Below are positions 6,555-9,699 of a DNA stretch of 9,699 nt, one piece after another (position 1 is the first letter of the stretch; each line of letters begins with the position of its first letter). The DNA is from Collinsella sp. GTDB taxonomy: Bacteria > Actinomycetota > Coriobacteriia > Coriobacteriales > Coriobacteriaceae. The notes beneath the pieces are model-generated. The model was not told the origin of the DNA. It ran no database searches and saw nothing but the letters and a program-made list of their open reading frames with translations. Position numbers and translations under genes: made by a program. The DNA lies in the NCBI GenBank assembly GCA_014871545.1, contig WGSR01000043.1:1-9699 (forward strand). Direction: 5' to 3'.

Positions 6555-8729
6555 ATGAACCTCCGCTCATCTCTTGCCTGCACCTCGAGCGATATCGCCC
6601 GCTGGGGGCTGCGCTCCGTCCTCAAACGCCAGGGCGGCGTACTCCCCGGCCGCATCGCCATGAAGATCGACCCCGAGCTGCTAAGCGACCTCGCGGGCCT
6701 TGTCGACCGCAGCGTGGTGATCACCGGCACCAACGGCAAGACCACCACCTCCAACCTCATCGCCGACGCCGTTGCCGCCAGCGGCGCCACCGTGGTATGC
6801 AACCGCGCCGGCAACAACATGGAGCCCGGCGTGGTGGGTGCACTGCTCGAGGCGCGCAGCGGCCTCAAGCGAGCCGGCGGCAAGCGCATGGGCGTTTTTG
6901 AATGCGATGAGCTCTACACCGTGCGCGTTCTGCCCAAGCTCAAGCCGACGTACTTTGTGCTGCTCAACCTGTTCCGCGACCAGCTGGACCGCTACGGCGA
7001 GATCGACCACACCCAGGACGTCATCGCCCACGCGCTGGAGCTTTCGCCGGCAACGACGCTCATCTATAACGCCGACGATCCGCTGTGCGCCTCGATCGCC
7101 GCACGCGTCCCCAATATGAGCATCGCCTTTGGCATCGACGGTGCCACGGGCACCGAGTCCGATCGCATTAGCGACTCGCGTTTTTGCTCGCAGTGCAACG
7201 CTCCGCTGGAGTACGACTATGTGCAGTACGGCCAGCTCGGAGCCTATCATTGTCCTTCGTGCGGTTGGAGTCGTCCCGCGCTGGTCCGTCGTGTGACGGA
7301 CGTTGATCTCACCTGCAGCGGCTACGGCTTTGACCTGAACTTTGGACCCGATACCGACGCACCTGCAACGCACATCGCCACGCGCTACAACGGCCTGTAC
7401 ATGGTCTACAACGTTGCCGCCGCCTTCTTTGCGGCGCGCGAGTTGGGCGTGGACACGGCGCATCTGCAGCCCACGCTCGATGCCTACGTGCCCGCCGGCG
7501 GACGCATGAGCCGCTGGGATATCGCCGGCCGCACCGTCGAGGCCAACCTGGCTAAGAATCCCGTGGGCTTCGATCGCCAGATTCAGTCCATTAAGACGGC
7601 GGGCGGCAGGCTCTGCGCTTTCTTCCTCAACGACAACGATGCCGACGGCCACGATGTCTCGTGGATCTACGACGTCGACTTCGAGCGCATCGCCGACACA
7701 CCGGGGCTTGTCGCCTTTGCCGGAGGCACGCGTGCGCACGACATGCAGGTACGCCTCAAGTACGCCGGCATCGATGCCGCGATTATCTCGGACGTCGCGC
7801 AGGCAATTGGCGCCGTGGCAGACGAGGCTGCCGGCGACACTTTCTACGCCGTCGCTAACTACACGGCCTTCCCGCCGCTGGTCAAAGAACTCGACGGGCT
7901 GAAGGGTGCCACCGCCGACGCTGTTGCCGGGCGCGCCGTAGCCCGTGCCGACGGCAGCGCTCTTCCTGTCGGCATCGTACCAGTCGAGCTTTCGCGCCCG
8001 CTGCGCATCGTCTACCTGTATCCCGACGCCCTTAACCTCTACGGCGACGGCGGCAACGTTATCGCGCTCGAGCGCCGTTGCGCCTGGCGTGGCATTCCCG
8101 TGCGCGTGGACGAGGTCCGTATGGGCGAAACGCTTGATTTGGCCGATGCCGATATCGTCATGATGGGTGGCGGCTCCGACCGCGACCAGCTAGCCGTGGC
8201 ACACGAGCTGCTCGCCCAAAAAGACAAGGTCGCGGCCTATGTTGAGGATGGCGGCTCGCTGCTTGCCATCTGTGGCAGTTATCAGCTGCTCGGCCGTTCG
8301 TACTATATGGGCGAGGATCGCATTGAGGGTCTGGGGGTCATTGCCGCCGAAACCGTGCGCGGCTCCGATCGCCTGATCGGCAACGTAGCCGTCAAAACCG
8401 ATCTGGCACCTGAGCCCTTTGTGGGATTCGAGAACCATGGAGGTCGCACCCTGCTCGACGCGGAGGCAACGCCGCTCGGAACGTCCGTCGTCGCGGGCAC
8501 CGGCAACAACGGCGACGATGGCCTTGAGGGTCTGATCTACAAGGGCGTCATCGGCACGTACCTGCACGGGCCGGCGCTGCCCAAAAACCCCGAACTCGCC
8601 GACTGGCTGATCGCCCATGCCCTCGAGCGCCGCGGCGATGCGCAGGCCACGGCCCTGCTGCCGCTCAAAACCCTCGACGACACCTACGAGCACGCCGCCC
8701 ACGACGCCGCCATGAAGCTCCTCCCCTAG
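6555..8729 (+). CDS. murT/gatD: MurT-GatD fusion: lipid II D-isoglutaminyl synthase
   Basis: Amidates the alpha-carboxyl of D-glutamate in the lipid II stem peptide, giving D-isoglutamine, at the cytoplasmic face of the membrane. In Staphylococcus aureus and Streptococcus pneumoniae two separate proteins do this; here both halves lie in one 724-residue chain. MurT half (about 1-446): Mur-ligase ATP loop GTNGKTTT (58-65), a zinc ribbon C211-x2-C214 and C233-x2-C236, and the DUF1727-type segment GHDVSWIYDVDFE (365-377), whose Asp373 or Asp375 may be the counterpart of the MurT aspartate completing the glutaminase triad. GatD half (about 482-700): GGGSDRDQ (538-545), nucleophile C573 in LLAICGSYQLLG, FENHGGRT (625-632), and H671 in GTYLHGPALPKNPELADWL. 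The linker is about 447-481. The summed length fits both partners. ATG 6555 follows AGGA at 6543-6546. It is the third gene of the plus-strand unit. Confidence 0.94.
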   Translation: MNLRSSLACTSSDIARWGLRSVLKRQGGVLPGRIAMKIDPELLSDLAGLVDRSVVITGTNGKTTTSNLIADAVAASGATVVCNRAGNNMEPGVVGALLEARSGLKRAGGKRMGVFECDELYTVRVLPKLKPTYFVLLNLFRDQLDRYGEIDHTQDVIAHALELSPATTLIYNADDPLCASIAARVPNMSIAFGIDGATGTESDRISDSRFCSQCNAPLEYDYVQYGQLGAYHCPSCGWSRPALVRRVTDVDLTCSGYGFDLNFGPDTDAPATHIATRYNGLYMVYNVAAAFFAARELGVDTAHLQPTLDAYVPAGGRMSRWDIAGRTVEANLAKNPVGFDRQIQSIKTAGGRLCAFFLNDNDADGHDVSWIYDVDFERIADTPGLVAFAGGTRAHDMQVRLKYAGIDAAIISDVAQAIGAVADEAAGDTFYAVANYTAFPPLVKELDGLKGATADAVAGRAVARADGSALPVGIVPVELSRPLRIVYLYPDALNLYGDGGNVIALERRCAWRGIPVRVDEVRMGETLDLADADIVMMGGGSDRDQLAVAHELLAQKDKVAAYVEDGGSLLAICGSYQLLGRSYYMGEDRIEGLGVIAAETVRGSDRLIGNVAVKTDLAPEPFVGFENHGGRTLLDAEATPLGTSVVAGTGNNGDDGLEGLIYKGVIGTYLHGPALPKNPELADWLIAHALERRGDAQATALLPLKTLDDTYEHAAHDAAMKLLP

Positions 8730-8735
8730 CACCTC

Positions 8736-8773
8736 ACCACCACAAAGGGGACAGGCACCTTTGTGGTGGTTTT
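8736..8773 (+). terminator. 13-bp palindrome after murT/gatD: terminator and/or REP-like element
   Basis: ACCACCACAAAGG (8736-8748) pairs perfectly with CCTTTGTGGTGGT (8758-8770) around loop GGACAGGCA. The T-run is only four long (8770-8773), making a moderate terminator seven nt after the stop codon. The unit contains GGGGACAGGCACC, a word I associate with dispersed REP-like palindromes in several bacterial groups (recalled, not searched). A 12-bp piece, TGTGGTGGTTTT (8762-8773), recurs exactly at 8961-8972. Confidence 0.6.
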
Positions 8774-8790
8774 GACCCATCCCAGCGATT

Positions 8791-8929
8791 TGTCACAATC
8801 TGTAACATCTAGACCGTTAAAAGTCGTCTTACTGTTACAGAATGAGATGTTCGTCCCGACGCCCGCCTTTTGTCTCGATCTGTAACAGATAGAGCCGATT
8901 TGCCCGCCCAGATGTTACAGATTGAGATA
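8791..8929. repeat. Four alternating copies of a TCTGTAACA-centred repeat
   Basis: The exact 9-mer TCTGTAACA occurs at 8799-8807 (+), 8833-8841 (-), 8879-8887 (+) and 8913-8921 (-). Each copy has similar flanks approximating GTCTCAATCTGTAACATCT. Centre spacings are 34, 46 and 34 nt, giving two inverted pairs offset by 80 nt. Copies 1 and 4 share a 15-nt inverted match, CAATCTGTAACATCT. The array fills most of the gap between murT/gatD and the tRNA promoter; no gene is visible. It could be an operator cluster, a hairpin-forming element or the remnant of a mobile element. Confidence 0.7.
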
Positions 8930-8960
8930 TTTGAAGATCGGGATAGAGAGCCAGCTCCTA

Positions 8961-8972
8961 TGTGGTGGTTTT
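8961..8972 (+). repeat. 12-bp direct repeat of the REP-like palindrome end
   Basis: TGTGGTGGTTTT is identical to 8762-8773, the right end of the palindrome after murT/gatD, at a distance of 199 bp. The TCTGTAACA array lies between the two copies. No matching left arm precedes this second copy, so it is a half-site. Confidence 0.6.
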
Positions 8973-9009
8973 CCAGTTTGCCAACGATATACGCGCCGGC
9001 AAAAAAGTC

Positions 9010-9018
9010 TGCTATACT
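9010..9018 (+). promoter_or_regulatory. Extended -10 promoter of tRNA-Glu
   Basis: TGCTATACT combines a TGn extension with the -10 hexamer TATACT (9013-9018), ending 10 nt before the mature tRNA start at 9029. No good -35 hexamer lies at the usual distance (8990-8995 reads TACGCG), consistent with an extended -10 promoter. Confidence 0.6.
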
Positions 9019-9028
9019 CTTTCCCGCT

Positions 9029-9105
9029 GTCCCCATCGTCTAGCGGCCAAGGACGCCACCCTTTCAAGGTGGATATCGCGGGTTCGAATCCCGCTGGGGG
9101 CACCA
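9029..9105 (+). tRNA. trnE: tRNA-Glu, anticodon TTC
   Basis: A full cloverleaf of 77 nt including an encoded CCA. The acceptor is GTCCCCA/TGGGGGC with one T-G pair. The D arm starts GTCT and ends GGAC. The anticodon arm is CCACC-CTTTCAA-GGTGG, giving anticodon TTC. The variable loop is ATATC, the T arm GCGGG-TTCGAAT-CCCGC, discriminator A, then CCA (9103-9105). The anticodon reads GAA/GAG glutamate codons. A promoter lies just upstream and a terminator 12 nt downstream, so it is a single-gene transcription unit. Confidence 0.97.
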
Positions 9106-9116
9106 TTTAAATTAAG

Positions 9117-9149
9117 AAGCCCGTTACCCCCGCGGTGACGGGCTTTTTG
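9117..9149 (+). terminator. Rho-independent terminator of tRNA-Glu
   Basis: AGCCCGTTACC (9118-9128) pairs with GGTGACGGGCT (9134-9144), 11 pairs including one T-G, around loop CCCGC, followed by TTTTT (9144-9148). Confidence 0.88.
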
Positions 9150-9153
9150 CTAC

Positions 9154-9202
9154 CGATATGCCGGGATTCGAACCCGGCAGGGTGCGGATCCCGGCATCAT
9201 CG
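9154..9202 (-). other. tRNA T-arm-like hairpin, possible tRNA 3' remnant or attachment site
   Basis: Read on the minus strand, TGCCGGG-TTCGAAT-CCCGGCA (9159-9179) is a perfect tRNA T-arm with the universal GGTTCGAATCC core. No D or anticodon arm precedes it and no CCA follows, so it is not an intact tRNA. A second perfect inverted repeat, ATGCCGGGAT (9158-9167) and ATCCCGGCAT (9188-9197), uses the same bases in a competing fold. The 15-nt core also matches the T arm of tRNA-Glu (9079-9093). A tRNA scar or integrase attachment core is inference. Confidence 0.5.
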
Positions 9203-9210
9203 CAAGGCCT

Positions 9211-9429
9211 GTGGTCAAAAAATGGCAAATATGAGTACTGTTACCATTTTAGTTACAGAGATTTCATGCCTTCAGAAGGCGATTTAGCCGTCAGGCGTCC
9301 TACGGCGGAAAAATTGCAGACGTTTATCGGCTAAGTACTTGGGCATATGTTGCGTAACACTACATATTTTGCAAATAAATAATGTTACAGGACTTGTGAC
9401 AGTACTCATATTTGACGTTTTTTGCCCAT
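9211..9429. repeat. 219-bp element with 34-bp imperfect terminal inverted repeats (MITE-like)
   Basis: The ends 9211-9244 and 9396-9429 are inverted repeats with 29 of 34 positions identical by eye; the longest unbroken shared run is CAAATATGAGTACTGT. Weaker similarity continues inward to a GTTACA/TGTAAC pair (9252-9257, 9383-9388). The interior is AT-rich with nested inverted repeats: GCCTT-CAG-AAGGC (9268-9280), GCCGT/ACGGC (9287-9291, 9302-9306) and TTAGCCG/CGGCTAA (9284-9290, 9328-9334). There is no credible gene and no clear target-site duplication. It could be a non-autonomous mobile element, a structured RNA or a regulatory palindrome. Confidence 0.6.
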
Positions 9430-9486
9430 AGCCCTTTATACCTAGGCAAATCGGCGGCAAAACGGGCTTCAAAGCGTCCTTCGCAA

Positions 9487-9520
9487 ACAAAAACCGGGGC
9501 CCGCATGATGCGGGCCCCGG
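9487..9520 (-). terminator. Rho-independent terminator of the glutamine synthetase gene
   Basis: CCGGGGCCCGCAT (9494-9506) and ATGCGGGCCCCGG (9508-9520) form a perfect 27-bp palindrome, so up to 12 strong pairs remain after a small loop. On the minus strand it is followed by TTTTTG (9493-9488). It lies about 31 nt after the minus-strand stop at 9552. Confidence 0.92.
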
Positions 9521-9551
9521 CTCAATACCGTGACGATATGTCAGTTACGCC

Positions 9552-9699
9552 CTACACGTAGAACAGGATGTCGTCGTAGGTCGGGACCGGCCAGTAGTCG
9601 GCTGCCACGATCTCCTCCATGGCGTCCACGGCGGCACGCAGCGCATCCATAGCGGGAACGACCTCGTGCGCGTACACGTTGGCCTGCTCCTGGCCATCG
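9552..9699 (-). CDS. glnN: Glutamine synthetase type III, C-terminal end only
   Basis: Only the last 48 codons and the TAG stop (9552-9554) are in the window; the rest lies beyond the right edge. The fragment has the helix VVPAMDALRAAVDAMEEIV followed by the ending DYWPVPTYDDILFYV, which I recognise as the characteristic C-terminus of the large (about 700-residue) GSIII enzymes. GSIII condenses glutamate and ammonia with ATP to give glutamine, the amide donor that GatD-type enzymes consume. It is followed by a very strong terminator and converges on the tRNA-Glu unit. The catalytic domain cannot be examined here. The symbol glnN is used for GSIII; some annotations use glnA. Confidence 0.85.
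   Translation of the reverse strand, partial: DGQEQANVYAHEVVPAMDALRAAVDAMEEIVAADYWPVPTYDDILFYV

Noticed and set aside
6681..7739. Minus-strand frame of 352 residues opposite murT/gatD
   Set aside because: Shadow of the MurT half; no ribosome site or family motif.
8791..8929. CRISPR-like array
   Set aside because: Repeats alternate in orientation, are short and have unequal spacers; there are no cas genes.
8915..9106. Minus-strand frame containing PAGFEPAISTLKG
   Set aside because: This is the well-known spurious translation of the antisense strand of a tRNA gene; it overlaps tRNA-Glu completely.
9238..9257. GlnR/TnrA-like palindrome TGTTA...TTACA near the glutamine synthetase gene
   Set aside because: The spacing is 9 nt instead of the consensus 7, and it lies at the 3' end of the glutamine synthetase gene, not at its promoter.
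9284..9490. Minus-strand frame of 68 residues across the inverted-repeat element
   Set aside because: It starts at the end of the glutamine synthetase terminator, crosses the element's inverted end and lacks a ribosome site.

Overview
The window looks like chromosomal DNA of a gut anaerobe of the class Coriobacteriia, most like Collinsella. This is a best guess from GC-rich coding DNA, AGGAGG-type ribosome binding sites, a MurT/GatD peptidoglycan amidation protein, a type III glutamine synthetase end and fermentative Fe/Zn alcohol dehydrogenases. No database search was possible.

Left block (1-3956, all minus strand). In transcription order: an iron-containing alcohol dehydrogenase (2666-3889), a zinc glycerol dehydrogenase (1488-2588), a 112-residue protein resembling only the N-terminus of that glycerol dehydrogenase (1005-1343), and a multi-cysteine iron-sulfur protein that runs off the left edge (1-853). 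Strong hairpin-plus-T terminators follow both dehydrogenases, so these are probably neighbouring single-gene units with a shared redox/fermentation theme rather than one operon.

Centre (3957-4389) is a divergent intergenic region with several inverted repeats and short repeated words. To its right is a plus-strand unit: two helical-repeat proteins (4390-5466 and 5466-6509) that overlap by one base and appear to be paralogues of each other, then after 45 nt a 724-residue fusion of MurT (Mur-ligase-like) and GatD (glutaminase) at 6555-8729. The fusion should amidate D-glutamate in lipid II. The paralogue pair has no recognised function, but its position suggests a link to envelope synthesis.

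Right block (8730-9699) is rich in non-coding structure: a REP-like palindrome that may also be a terminator, a four-copy alternating array around the word TCTGTAACA, a tRNA-Glu(TTC) gene with extended -10 promoter and terminator, an antisense tRNA T-arm-like hairpin, a roughly 219-bp element with 34-bp imperfect inverted ends, a strong terminator, and the 3' end of a minus-strand type III glutamine synthetase gene.

The observations most worth follow-up are the translationally coupled paralogue pair beside MurT-GatD, the one-chain MurT-GatD itself, and the cluster of unexplained repeats around the tRNA gene. I did not find a complete, obviously new defence or mobile system.
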